64,000 bases of DNA from Euleptes europaea (lineage: Eukaryota > Chordata > Lepidosauria > Squamata > Sphaerodactylidae): the NCBI RefSeq assembly GCF_029931775.1, contig NC_079332.1, positions 15,765,186 through 15,829,185 on the forward strand, written 5' to 3'. Shown here one piece after another: positions 1 to 9,612 of this stretch. The position numbers were made by a program, and so were the translations under genes. Position 1 is the stretch's first letter. The number at the start of each line of letters is the position of its first letter. The notes under the pieces are model-generated. The model had not been told where the DNA came from and did no database searches. It saw only the letters and a program-made list of their open reading frames with translations.

Positions 1-190
1 CACCTTCCCTTCCCCTCCCTGGGGGGTGGGTGGGGCTGAGAGAGCTCTAAGAGAGCTGTGAATAGCCCAAGGTCACCCAGCTGGCTTCACGTGGAGGAGT
101 GGGGAAACAAACCCTGTTCTCCAGATCAGAGTCCACCGCTCCAGACCACTGCTTTTAACCACTACACCACGCTGGCTCTCAAGGAGGGGG
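1..190 (-). repeat. Sauria-type tRNA SINE, partial (start of duplicated block)
   Basis: Reverse complement shows the internal part of the abundant tRNA-derived SINE of this window (TAGTGGTTAA head, 'agtccaccgctccagacc', 'ggtcacccagctggcttc'). Its left end lies outside the window or is degraded. It begins the block repeated at 11,269. Confidence 0.75.
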
Positions 191-681
191 GGTTGGGGGC
201 CCCGTGGCCAGACCGTGAGCCCCACAAAGAGGGGTGTCCCCAGGACACAAATGTTGTCCCCTGGGAAGAGAAAGGGCCCCCCAAAGCAAACACAAAGCAT
301 ACGAAAGGGTCCCCAGGCCTCTGCCCCCACCTTGAAGACGGGGGGAGATACCCCAACCGCAGGAGACGAAGCCACCAGCGTCTTCCTCCTTCCAGCTCCT
401 GGGCAGTTGGAGGGTCTCGGAGCCCCGGCAGGGAACCATGGCAACCGGCATCAACACCTGGGCACCTAGAACCCTCCCTCCAACTGCCGCCTCCAGCAGG
501 TTCTCTGGAAGGAGGGCCAAGGGACCCCTTCCTCCATCAATCCCCCCCGCCCCTGGACCTGCCTGGCCGCCTCCCCCCACGCCCCCCACGCCCCTGTCCC
601 GGCTAAATCTTCACAGCCCACAACTCCTGGCTGGTGGTTCCTTTTCACCTCCGTCGCGTGGGTCTTTTTGAATAAACATTT
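190..681. repeat. Unassigned GC-rich repeat segment, copy 1
   Basis: A GC-rich segment, about 95% identical by eye to 11,420-11,895, ending in an AATAAA-bearing stretch (gaataaacattt). No continuing protein family is recognisable; the overlapping open frames are low-complexity Pro/Gly/Arg translations. It could be a multicopy repeat or a local duplication. Confidence 0.6.
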
Positions 682-2688
682 CCGTCTTCTGTCTGGGTAG
701 CTTACTTCAAGAGCCTCTTCTCCTACTCTGTGGAAAACCAGGGTCTTATACCTGTAGCACCTTCTATTTTGCTGAATTCCTGGCCAGATGTGTCTCCTAA
801 GGACATTAAACCGCTCATTGATCTCCTACGCTCAGGCAAAGCCCCAGGTCCTGATCTAATTCCCTACGAACTTTTTAAAGTCAACAGCGAATGGTGGGCC
901 AACATTCTTGTTCCTGTATTCACACAAATTAATGCATCAGGAGCTATTCCAAAATCTTGGAGACATACTATTATCGTCCCAATCTTTAAAAAAGGTCAGC
1001 GCTCTGACCCAAGCTGTTATCGTCCAATCAGCCTTTTGTCTTGCTTAGGCAAATTGTATTCCTCCTACTTATTAAAGAGGCTGTTGGACTGGGTTGAGAG
1101 TAATGACATCCTTGGCTGGGAACAGATTGGCTTCAGAAGGGGTTGGTCTGTCACGGACCACTGTTTAGTGCTCTCCCATCTAGCCGAGAAATATTCCTCC
1201 CCCCGAAATGGCACCCTTTATGCGGGTTTTATGGATCTTAAGGGAGCTTTTGATACCATCCCGAGGGAGAGGCTATGGTTGAAACTATCACATTCTACTA
1301 TGGATAGGAGGTTACTATGGCTTATCCAGCAATTTCATACTGACCTCACAGCTCAGGTTCGCTGTGGCAACCAAGGAGAACTAACCGAGCCTTTTGAACT
1401 GGCCAAGGGAGTTAGACAAGGTTGCCTCCTTGCTCCTCTCTTGTTTAATCTATACCTGAATGATATGGGAACCAATTTCTCAGAGTTTTGCCACCCCCCA
1501 AAGCTTGCAAGCCATTCCACCCCGATTCTACTCTATGCTGACGATGCAGTTCTCCTGTCCCGCACAAGAATTGGTTCGAAAAGATCTTTGCAAACTTTTT
1601 CTGAGTACTGCTCTAGGGAAGGTCTTAAAATAAACCATCATAAATCTAAGATCATGATCTTCACTAAGAGGAGAAAAATGCCTCTTTTTTGCTGGGTATT
1701 AGATGGCTTTGAGGTTGACCAAGTCAAGGAGTTTGTTAACCTTGGCATTCTGTTTTCCCATAACCTAAATTGGAATGCCCATCAAAAAGCAGTGTCCAAC
1801 AAAATTAAACCTGGGGTTGGTGCTATTGTCAATTTTTTTCACACCAAAGGTGGCAAATATATTCCAGGGGCTATTCAGGTTTTTAACCTGAAAATTACCC
1901 CAATTATCCTTTTTGGTGTTGCCATCTGGATTACAGTCATCAATGAATCTATAGATCGTCCATTGCTTCAGTTCTTACGAAAACTCCTAAATGCCCCTCG
2001 ATGTGTTGCTGGCGTTACTCTTCGTTCCGAGTTTGGCCAAATGTCACTTGAAGCTAGGGCGTGGTTGGCCGCCTTTAAACTCCACCTTAAACTGTGCTTT
2101 AGCACTGAGGGGTTCCTAGCTTCTCTGAAGCATGACCCTTTCAAATCCTCATGGCAAAAAATCTTAGATGAGAAACTGGCGTTGCTGGGCTTCTCGCAGG
2201 ATATGATATCAGATCTTGGGAAAACGGAAGCTTTTGCCAAAATTAAAAAGCGCATTAAAGAGCTCGATTATAACAGCACTACTTTTCGTGCTCGTCGCGT
2301 CTGTTCATCCCAGTTCTTCGGAATACCTCCTCCACGTGGTCTGCCTGCCTATCCATATTATCTGACAACTCCTCGTCTCTGTAGAGCTTTTTGCTTGGCT
2401 AGATTGAATGCTAATCCTTCTATGGTAATGCAGGGCAGAATTCTGAATATACCATACTCAGACAGGATCTGCCCTTGCTCTTCTGGCTCTATTGACACAT
2501 TAGCCCATGCCCTTTTGGAATGCCGCTTTTACGAGGAACTTCGATCGCACTATATTTCCCCCCTTTTAATATACAAATCCAATGCCTCTGTGACTGACAT
2601 AATGCCTTTTTTACTAAGCGACAGGGACCCCAAGGCTACATTGTCAGTGGCAAGATTTGTTTCAGTCCTTATATCCCTCCAACACTAG
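682..2688 (+). CDS. LINE ORF2 fragment: reverse transcriptase plus C-terminal CCHC knuckle
   Basis: An open frame of about 669 codons from the truncation point to TAG at 2686-2688; there is no native start. The order is typical of non-LTR reverse transcriptases: SGKAPGPDLIPYELF and IIVPIFKKGQRSDPSCYRPI in the fingers, FMDLKGAFDTI with the first catalytic Asp, GVRQGCLLAPLLFNLYLND, then the catalytic YADD ([11 protein letters not shown]). Near the C terminus is a C-x-C-x9-H-x4-C knuckle (CPCSSGSIDTLAHALLEC), followed by only about 50 residues, so there is no restriction-like endonuclease domain after it. The knuckle suggests an I/R1/Vingi-like clade rather than CR1 or RTE, but I cannot assign the clade. 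All catalytic residues are present and no internal stops are seen. The missing N-terminal endonuclease makes this copy non-autonomous. Confidence 0.9.
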   Translation, partial: PSSVWVAYFKSLFSYSVENQGLIPVAPSILLNSWPDVSPKDIKPLIDLLRSGKAPGPDLIPYELFKVNSEWWANILVPVFTQINASGAIPKSWRHTIIVPIFKKGQRSDPSCYRPISLLSCLGKLYSSYLLKRLLDWVESNDILGWEQIGFRRGWSVTDHCLVLSHLAEKYSSPRNGTLYAGFMDLKGAFDTIPRERLWLKLSHSTMDRRLLWLIQQFHTDLTAQVRCGNQGELTEPFELAKGVRQGCLLAPLLFNLYLNDMGTNFSEFCHPPKLASHSTPILLYADDAVLLSRTRIGSKRSLQTFSEYCSREGLKINHHKSKIMIFTKRRKMPLFCWVLDGFEVDQVKEFVNLGILFSHNLNWNAHQKAVSNKIKPGVGAIVNFFHTKGGKYIPGAIQVFNLKITPIILFGVAIWITVINESIDRPLLQFLRKLLNAPRCVAGVTLRSEFGQMSLEARAWLAAFKLHLKLCFSTEGFLASLKHDPFKSSWQKILDEKLALLGFSQDMISDLGKTEAFAKIKKRIKELDYNSTTFRARRVCSSQFFGIPPPRGLPAYPYYLTTPRLCRAFCLARLNANPSMVMQGRILNIPYSDRICPCSSGSIDTLAHALLECRFYEELRSHYISPLLIYKSNASVTDIMPFLLSDRDPKATLSVARFVSVLISLQH

Positions 2689-2743
2689 ATATATGCTGCT
2701 CAAGATCAATTGATCAAGGAGCTTCTAAGTGATAAAAGGAAAG
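682..2743 (+). mobile_element. 5'-truncated non-LTR retrotransposon (LINE) with 12-bp target duplication
   Basis: The insertion interrupts the duplicated block: the sister copy at 11,880-11,920 runs straight through this point. The flanking sequence gaataaacattt occurs at 670-681 and again from 2744, a target-site duplication typical of target-primed reverse transcription. The 3' end (GATAAAAGGAAA) recurs at the ends of two other copies at 43,414 and about 44,247, which defines the family terminus. The 5' end is truncated inside the ORF, so the endonuclease part is missing. The uninterrupted frame suggests a fairly young insertion. Confidence 0.9.
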
Positions 2744-2937
2744 GAATAAACATTTTCTTTCTTTTTCTCATTAAAAAGCAAACCCTCCCATGCCTTCCCA
2801 TGCCTTCCTCAGGAACCTCCAAAACCTTTCCATGGCAGGAATGGGAATTGGAACCCGGGACTTCCAGATAAAAGTGCACTGCTCTGAACCACTGCACCGT
2901 ACAGGTGTTCTGGGAGCAGGAGAGGAACCAGACATGA
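2744..2937. repeat. Duplicated block, continuation of copy 1 after the LINE
   Basis: Matches 11,897-12,067. It contains a tRNA-like - strand remnant (gaattggaacccgggacttc) and the same CCATGGCAGGAATGGGAATT string in both copies. Confidence 0.6.
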
Positions 2938-3102
2938 CAGCCAGGGTGGTGTAGCGATTGGAGTGTCTGTGTAGGATCGGGGAGACCCAGGTTCGAATCC
3001 CCACCCTGCCACAAAAACGTGCCGGGTGACCTTGGGCTGCTCACGCAATCTCAGCCTGTCCTACCTCACAGGGTTGTTCTGGGGATGACATGGAGCAGAG
3101 GA
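2938..3102 (+). repeat. tRNA-derived SINE (GTAG-GATTGGAGTG type)
   Basis: tRNA-like head 'ggtggtgtagcgattggagt' with box B-like ggttcgaatcccc, then 'acctcacagggttgttctgg'. The same family is at 12,068, 51,240, 52,900, 57,610 and 58,355. The tail is cut by the following CR1 piece. Confidence 0.8.
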
Positions 3103-3205
3103 GAATCATAGAATCATAGAGTTGGAAGGGACCACCAGGGTCATCTAGTCCAACCTCCTGAGCAATGCAAGGCGTTCACAACTACCTCCCCCTGAAGTGC
3201 CCCAA
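3102..3205 (-). repeat. CR1 LINE 3' end fragment
   Basis: Reverse complement of the CR1 3' tail: starts with the direct repeat tcatagaatcatagag, then 'ttggaagggaccaccagggt' and 'catctagtccaac'. Confidence 0.85.
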
Positions 3206-5375
3206 ATAAAGGTATTTTACCTGTGGCACTAAAGACTGCCCCTGTGTACATGAACAGGTTCAGGTTTCCCCTTTGAGATGTGACACCCATGTAGATAAAT
3301 GAGTGTCAAGAATTACCCCCCCTTCCTCTCTTTCCTCTTGCTCTCTATTCACTTAGTTTGCAGAAGCACACAAACAGTCCTAAGTTTGCAACATCCCAAA
3401 ACAGTGCCGGCTTTCCTGGGCTTCGCTAGTTTGTTATCTTGGTAACGGGAACTTCACGTCTCAGCTAAAGAACTGGCTTAATGCAGAAATTGTTTGTTAA
3501 GAATGACAGTATGAAAAAAAACAACAACCCAGAAAAGTATCCTTATTGTTAGAGGTCTATAAAGCTTGAGCAATTCTAAACAGCCATGTTTAGCCATTCT
3601 TTCTGCAGTGTGACTCTCTGGGGTCTTGGCTGGAGAGATTTGATCCCAGCTTGTATGGTTTCATTTGGTACCATTAAACGGCATAGCCGTTAAACTAACT
3701 CCTGACCTCCAGTGCGTTCTCCTTTGCTCTGACCTATCTGGATAGCGTGGCCAAGATGCCTTCCTCCCTCTCATCCTCTGCCTAGGGTCCCAGAACCAGC
3801 ATGGCTGACTGTGATGGGTGAGGGGCTGACGGGCCAAGCGTGGGCGCAGCCAGAGAGCTCTGAGGGACAGAGGAAGCGTTCAGAGCTGGGTGGAGAGGAT
3901 GGCGCAGGAGCTGGCGGATGGTGCCAACGTCCAGGAATGAGCACCAGAACCACGAGAGCTGACAGAAATGCAGTTGCTTATTTCCAGTGCATCCACCATC
4001 TCTCCGGACACAGACTCATGGAGTCCAACCCTGATCTACACAATGCCTCCACCAGGCATCAGTGAGCAGTTCAGGCGGAGTCCCCCTCCAGGTGCCACAC
4101 ATCCCCTCAGCCTCGGGCCTCCGCGGCTTCTGGCCAGGGTCCCCAGGCCTCCGAGGGGCTTTGCAGGCCAGGACACCAGCCCAGGGGGACAGTGAGATCC
4201 CCTCCATCGAACTCTGCCTGCCACAGCGAATAGGGCAGCCTTGCCTGTCCCCACAGAGGAGACGAGGAAGAAGCCAGACAAATGTGGTCCTCTGTTGTCA
4301 GGCCTGTTTTGGGGTTTTCTTGCCAAGCCTGGCTCAAGGCTTGTTTATCGAACAGTTTCCTGCTGGCGTTTCTTCCCAGACTTTGAAGTCCGTGGGAGCT
4401 CGTTCGACTGTGGGTTTGCCATGTCTGCCTATGCTCTCTTGATATGACTGTACAGTCTGTGTTTCTCCATATAATGAACTGTGCGTCCCTTCCCCCCCCC
4501 CCCGTTCCTGTGTTTTGCTCTGCAAGTTCTGCACACCTGTATGTTACCAGTAAACCAACTCTTTATCGGACGACCTGTCTGCTGATGTGGCTATTGGGGA
4601 TTCTACGGGGACAAGTGCTTACATCTGTGAACCTGAGGGGGGTTCTGTGAAAGCCAAAGCCCGACAGACACACACAGACACACACACACACACGGCCTGT
4701 GGGGTCCGAGGCTGAGGGCCCATCCTCAGGCCACCAAGGGGAAGGAGTCTCTGAGGGAGAGCTGTGGAGGATCCCAGCCCCTGAGGTGGAGGGGGAGAAG
4801 TCAGGGAGAGAGCGGGAAGAGGGATGGGGGACATGGCCCCAAACTCCGGTGAGGAGAGAGAAAGAGGAGCCCAGACTCCCTTCGCTCCCGTGAGCTGGGC
4901 TGGGTCTGAGAGGCTGAGGAGAGGCTGAAGAACAGCTCTGAGGGACACAACTCAGCCTGAAGGGAAGAACTGAAGGCACCGGAGGGAAGAAAACCTCTCA
5001 GCTCTTTCTCTGAAGGAATCTGGCCTACATAAATCTGTCTCAGTTTCCCCTCCAAATTCTGCCTTTTCCTTGAAAACCCATCCCTGTGAGTTCTGTTCAA
5101 TGAACTTCCCTGTTTTTGAGTTAAAAGGCCTCCTATTTCTCTCTGAGGCAAATACCGGTGTGGGACTGGAGGAGAAGGACCATTATCTCCTCACAAATCC
5201 ACTCAGGCCAGCGCTTTTCCCTCAGCATATATGGCCGGGCTGAGTGAGCGGGATGTTGAAGTGGTGGAAAGGGGGGTCCGTCCTTATAAAACCAGCATGG
5301 CTGACAGATGGCCATCTAACCTCTTCTGAAAAACCTCTTGGGAAGGGGAGCGTACCAAATACGTCGTGACCAAAA
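3206..5375. other. Stretch without recognisable gene; possible old LTR-like pieces
   Basis: No exon with convincing splice sites or conserved protein was seen. It contains a TATAAAG-bearing stretch near 3558, an ATTAAA near 3672, an LTR-like tail around 4545-4600 ('gtaaaccaactctttatcgg') and a (CA)n run at 4670-4694. These could be fossil LTR fragments, but I see no paired ends or coding parts, so this is only a possibility. Confidence 0.3.
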
Positions 5376-5379
5376 AGAC

Positions 5380-5455
5380 AAAGAGCTCAAGAAGAGTTCA
5401 CTACTTTGCAGCTGCTCGCAGGGCAGCCAATCTACCAAGGGGGAACTGGACACCC
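5380..5455 (+). repeat. Short repeat shared with 11,165-11,275
   Basis: 'aagagctcaagaagagttca', 'ctttgcagctgctcgc' and 'agccaatctacca' are paralleled at 11,168-11,260 ('caaagagctccagtgttcac', 'ctttgcagctgcaccc', 'agccaatctaccca'). An unnamed repeat or diverged duplicate. Confidence 0.5.
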
Positions 5456-5494
5456 AAACACCAAGGAAGGTTACATGTCGATCCCTTTAGGTCA

Positions 5495-5984
5495 GGGGTG
5501 TGTGTGTGTGTTAAGTGCCGTCAAGTCGCTTCCGACTCATGGCGACCCTATGAATGAAAGTCCTCCAAAATGTCCTATCTTTGACAGCCTTGCTCAGATC
5601 TTGCAAATTGAAGGCTGTGGCTTCCTTTATTGAGTCAATCCATCTCTTGTTGGGTCTTCCTCTTTTCCTGCTGCCCTCAACTTTTCCTATCATGACGGTC
5701 TTTTCCAGTGACTCTTGTCGTCTCATGACGTGACCAAAATACGACAGCTTCAGTTTAGTCATTTTAGCTTCTAGGGTCAGTTCAGGCTTGACTTGATCTA
5801 TAACCCACTAAATTGTTTTTTTGGCAGCCCACGGTATCCATAACCCTCTCCTCCAACACCACATTTCAAAGGAATCTATTTTCTTCCTATCAGCTTTCTT
5901 CACTGTCCAGCTTTCACACCCATACATAGTAATAGGGAATATGATGGCATGAATTAATCTAGTCTTGGTGGCCAGAGTCACAGG
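5495..5984 (-). repeat. Bov-B (RTE) LINE 3' fragment
   Basis: The - strand encodes the Bov-B C terminus: [36 protein letters not shown], then SRKRLDGT. The 3' end on the left reads gtgccgtcaagtcgcttccg, next to a (GT)n run. It is cut on the right by a hAT element at 5986. Confidence 0.9.
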
Positions 5985-5985
5985 T

Positions 5986-6315
5986 CAGGGGTGGGGAACC
6001 TTTTTTCCGCCAAGGGCCATTTGGATATTTATAACATCATTCGTGGGCCTTGCATTCTGGCCCTGCCCCCTTTAACCCCCTCCATTGGCGCCACTTCCGC
6101 CCCCAGCCCTCTTGTAGTGCAGAGGAAATACGTTACTCCGCGGCCCAGGTGGGAAAGGGTTAACATAGTTTCTTGGGCGGTCCTAGCAGCTTCACAGCTA
6201 AGGACTCTTCTGCAAGGGGGAAAGAAGGTTCCTTTTCTGGCAAAACAAACTCAAATCCGCCTTGAATAGAGGCTATTCCTGTCTGCGGGAGGGGGCCTGA
6301 CGTTCCCCACCCCTG
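5986..6315. mobile_element. hAT-type non-autonomous DNA element (CAGGGGTGGGGAACC ends)
   Basis: Terminal inverted repeats caggggtggggaacc at the left and gttccccacccctg at the right enclose ~330 bp without coding capacity. The 'gccatttggatatttata' and gtgggcc strings are typical of amniote Charlie-like hAT elements. The 8-bp flanks (tcacaggt / ctttgggt) match poorly, so the insertion is old or the target duplication has decayed. Confidence 0.8.
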
Positions 6316-6376
6316 CTTTGGGTCAAGACCCCGAAATCCAATGCAAATCCTAACATGGAATATCGCTTCTGGGCAT

Positions 6377-6629
6377 TAGGGTTGCCAACCTCCAGGTGGT
6401 GATCAAACAAGACAGTAGTAGGCAAAAATAAACAAGCAATAAACGAGGATAGCAGTTAGTCTGGACAGCAAGGCTATCACTGTAATACAATGATTGCAAC
6501 AAATTTGAGCAAACAAGCTAAGCAACCAAGGTTACAAAGCGAAAATAGCAATAACAGTGAGACAGAAGCTGATAATAAATATACAAAAGTTCATGTGAGG
6601 CATGGAGTTGCATTCTAGTCAATTTCAAA

Positions 6630-6687
<58 letters not shown>

Positions 6688-7173
6688 GATATATCTCCGT
6701 TGCCTGAAGAATTTGAAATTGACTAGAACGCAACTCCATGCCTCACGTGAACTGTTGTATATTTATTATCAGCTTCTGTCACACTGTTATTGCTATTTTC
6801 GCTTTGTAACCTTGGTTGCTTAGCTTGTTTGCTCAGGTTTGTTGCAATCATTGTATTACAGAGATAGCCTTGCTGTCCAGACTAACTGCTATCCTCGTTT
6901 ATTGCTTGTTTATTTTTGCCTACTACTGTCTTGTTTGATCAACACTACTTACAGTAGTGTGAGTTATTCGTATAACCTCCAGGTGGTGACTGGAGCTCTC
7001 CCACTATTACAACTGATCTCCAGCTGATAGAGATCAGTCGCCTTGGAGAAAAGGGCCGCTTTGGCCATTGGACTCTATGGCACTGAACTCCCTCCCTTCC
7101 CCAAACGCCGCCCTCCTCAGGCTCCACCCCAAAAACCTCCAGCTATTTCCCAGCCCCGGAGCTGGCAGCCATA
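6377..7173 (+). mobile_element. Small hAT-type element (TAGGGTTGCC ends), split by a palindromic insert
   Basis: Starts TAGGGTTGCCAACC and ends ggcagccata. It is flanked by perfect 8-bp target duplications, ctgggcat at 6369-6376 and at 7174-7181, which fixes the boundaries and supports a hAT-type transposase. The internal sequence (gatctcccgctattac-like, 'agagatcagt', 'ggactctatggcactgaa') is shared by about 11 other copies here. A foldback insert occupies 6403-6973. Confidence 0.85.
6403..6973. mobile_element. Foldback insert: ~230-bp inverted arms around an (AT)n core
   Basis: Arm 1 runs from about 6401 to 6631 and arm 2 from about 6711 to 6940. The reverse complement of arm 2 matches arm 1 at about 97% by eye. 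The core is an AT run at 6633-6682. A short palindrome (acactact/agtagtgt) follows arm 2. The insert is bracketed by aacctccaggtggtga at 6387-6402 and 6974-6989, both copies of host hAT sequence, as expected for a target-site duplication. No coding sequence; ORFs across it are palindrome artefacts. Confidence 0.85.
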
Positions 7174-7921
7174 CTGGGCATCTAAGAGAACGGATAACTC
7201 TTTGAACTCCTTCCTGGTTCAACCTGACATCATTTTGCCTCCACGAAACCTGGTCCAAAGACCCACTGTCTGTAGACGGATTTACAATAATTAACCTTTC
7301 AGCCGCTCCAGGGAAAGGCAAAGGAAGGGCCAAGAGAGGCTCCTTAGAGCAACCAGACTGCAGGGAACGATCATCCCTCTGACAACATGCCAACTCTGGG
7401 CACAGGCCGGCACAGTCCAACCCTCTTGAGGATAAATGTCGATTGACCTTCCTAGGGCACTAGACAAGGGACACGTGAAACCTGGTCCAGGTTTGACCTC
7501 TGCTTAGCTTCCTGACTCCCGTGTTCCTTAAATGTATCAGTTTTGGTTGCAGGAGATGCTAGATGCTAGACTCGGGCCCTCAGGTGAAGTCTGATGGACT
7601 CATTTGGGCTTAGCACCACCAGCGAAAGGCTCCAGATGTGCTCCCTCCCAGAACCTTTAAGGGTAGCAAATGTAATGTGGAAAGGCTACCACCTGTTACA
7701 GCTTCCATCTAAGTGAGACCTCCCCATCCTGAATGGACAAACCAAGGAGATGTCCCCAGGTAATGTGCATACTGGTCTGAGCGCGAGGCGAGTACAATAG
7801 ATTTTATCATGATCTTATAACTCATGAAATGTATCTAGAGTGGGAATGGGCCGACCAACTGGTATTGAAGGGACAGCTCGAGGGACCGGTTTTAAGGGCT
7901 CAGGACTGGAACCAGTGTCCC
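7174..7921. other. No recognisable gene
   Basis: Apparently non-repetitive sequence. I see neither conserved protein segments nor paired splice sites. Confidence 0.4.
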
Positions 7922-7924
7922 ATC

Positions 7925-8454
7925 CCTTCAGGTGGCAAGCCTGATCTCCAACAGAGGCTCTCTCTATCGGCTGAAGATCAGTTGTAATAGCAGGAGATCT
8001 CCTGGAGGTTTGCAGAACTCAGTGTAGGATAACAAAAACCATTTACAATATATTGCATTCAAATAATTCTTAATATTACTAGTTCACAAATCCCTATCAC
8101 AATATAACCCCTTCCCTTCACCTATACATCAGAAAGGATCCTGTCTATAATATCAACAATCCTATGGTCTAACGAAATCCATAAACCATCTTCATTTTGT
8201 GCTTTAAACTTCCTTGTAGGCAAGAGGCAAAGTCAATTCTTCCCGTTGACCAGCCGTTCTCACAGCAGAGTTCTCTGAAAACTGAAGCGCTAATATTCTT
8301 GCAAATTTCACAGTGATATTCACCAGAGAAAGTAGCCTAGGTATGGACTTTGTTAGACCATAGGATTGTTGATATTATAGATAGCATCATTTCGGAAGTA
8401 TAGATGAAGTGATGGGTGTGATTTGCTAGCAGTACCTGGAAGTTGGCAATCCTA
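7925..8454 (-). mobile_element. Small hAT-type element, reverse orientation, split by an insert with inverted arms
   Basis: The left part (agatcagttgtaatagcagg, agatctcctggaggtt) and the right end (agtacctggaagttggcaat then ccta) are the two sides of one TAGGGTTGCC element. Between them, 8011-8434 carries inverted arms at about 8096-8182 and 8342-8425 (best core: tatcaacaatcctatggtct against its complement near 8358-8377). The flanking motif is imperfectly duplicated: cctggaggtt at 8001-8010 and cctggaagtt at 8435-8444. The left terminus is degraded. Confidence 0.65.
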
Positions 8455-8514
8455 GCTAAGTGGCATAGCAAAAGGCCATGATCCAGAACTGAAACACCCC
8501 TCCTAAATCAGGCT

Positions 8515-8650
8515 TGTTTAGGGTACAATAGAGATCCTACATCTACCCAGTTCTAGAGCTTGGAATATAAGAAGGCTGCATAAGCCTCACCTATTGTTGA
8601 CAGTAGGCTAATGGCCCGATCATTTATAGGATTGTTCTTGGGCCCTTTAG
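8515..8650 (-). repeat. LINE reverse transcriptase fragment (same superfamily as 682-2743), distal part
   Basis: The - strand reads KGPKNNPINDRAISLLSTIG then EAYAAFLYSKL, aligning with the SDPSCYRPISLLSCLGKLYS segment of the LINE at 682-2743. It is the immediate continuation of the piece at 9612-9850. Confidence 0.75.
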
Positions 8651-8654
8651 GACA

Positions 8655-9035
8655 CAGAGCCAACTGTAAAATGGCTGCCACAGGAGGCAGAGCCAACCCT
8701 AACATGTTAGGGAGCAAGGTGATGCATAACTGTAATAGCAAACCTTCATCGTTTCAGGCCGAGCTCTGCTTAGAAGGATGCCTTATAAAATTATAACATT
8801 TAAAAGTATTTTCTTGCATACACCCACAAGAATGCAGTTGATGCCAAAGCAGCCTTTTGAATATCTGCACAGCCCATCAGATCTCCACTGGCCAATTAAA
8901 TGCTCTGATGGACAACCCCCCCCCCACTAGGCCTCACCCACTTTCTAAAAAACACTTGGTGGCCGCCAGAAAAGGTGTTAGCAGGCACCCTGGTACCCGC
9001 GGGCGCCACACTGAGGACCCCACATTGAGGACATA
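8655..9035 (-). repeat. hAT-like DNA element fragment (GGCGCC/GGTGGCCGCC family)
   Basis: Contains 'ggtggccgccagaaaaggtg', 'gcaggcaccctggtacccgc' and gggcgccac. A second, reversed copy of the same family lies at 53,615-53,765 ('catggcacccaccaacatct'). No coding part. Confidence 0.55.
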
Positions 9036-9207
9036 AACCTAAACTGAGCAGATTGTTAGCAGATTGCAGAATTCCCTTTTTCTCAATGCAGAATTGTGAA
9101 CATCAGTTTGTGTGTGCGTTCAAAGCCCCCTATCTCAACGTCCCAGCAGCCACGCAGGACCAAAAAATTCCATTCCCCAGGCACCCAAAAAACCATCCCG
9201 TCATTAC

Positions 9208-9261
9208 CTGGTCAGATGTCTTCCTCTCTTCTTCTGCTTTCCGGTCCTCTTCCTCTTTCCT
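9208..9261 (-). CDS. Exon-like 54-bp island, Glu/Lys/Arg-rich, gene unknown
   Basis: On the - strand a tgctttcag acceptor is followed by 18 open codons reading RKEEEDRKAEEERKTSDQ, then a CAG|gtaatg donor. Length, phase and splice signals fit a real internal exon of a charged coiled-coil protein. However, it sits in DNA that splits one LINE reverse transcriptase frame (8515-8650 and 9612-9850), so it may be a captured or transduced exon, or a chance look-alike. I see no partner exons nearby and cannot name the gene. Confidence 0.4.
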
Positions 9262-9506
9262 CTGAAAGCACATGGTCAGAAAATGTAATTTTTTAAAAAA
9301 ATGTAATTTTTTTAAAAAAATAAACATAAAAGCAGAATATAAACACAAAATATAGAAGAAAAGAAAAAAGGTGGTATCATGACCCCAGAATAAAAAGAAA
9401 GGATATAGCAAGACCAGTATTATTATGAGTAATACACACTGAAAGAGAAATCGTTACAATTATAAGTATTGCATAAAACAATAATGATAATGTAGTAATA
9501 ATATGC

Positions 9507-9612
9507 ATAGAAGAGCCGAGTGGCGCAGAGTGGTAAGCTGCAGTACTGCAGTCCAAGCTCTGCTCACCACCTGAGTTCGATCCTGACGGCAGTTGGTGTC
9601 AGGTAGCCGGCT
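9507..9612 (+). repeat. tRNA-derived SINE, ACA-like
   Basis: Head 'gagccgagtggcgcagagtg' with 'gagttcgatcctgacggc' as a box B-like region, then ggtgtcaggtagccgg. This head type is common in squamates and differs from the other SINE heads in this window. Confidence 0.7.

Noticed and set aside
3206-4640. A solo LTR
   Set aside because: TATA- and polyadenylation-like strings are present but no paired ends or flanking duplication could be found; kept only as a weak possibility.
6518-6823. Two near-identical 73-aa frames on opposite strands
   Set aside because: They arise from the two arms of the palindromic insert.
6377-7173. TAGGGTTGCC element as a Tc1/mariner element with TA duplication
   Set aside because: At first only TA seemed constant at the edges, but perfect 8-bp duplications here (ctgggcat) and at 56,487/56,891 (ggtgtcga) show that TA belongs to the ends and the type is hAT-like.
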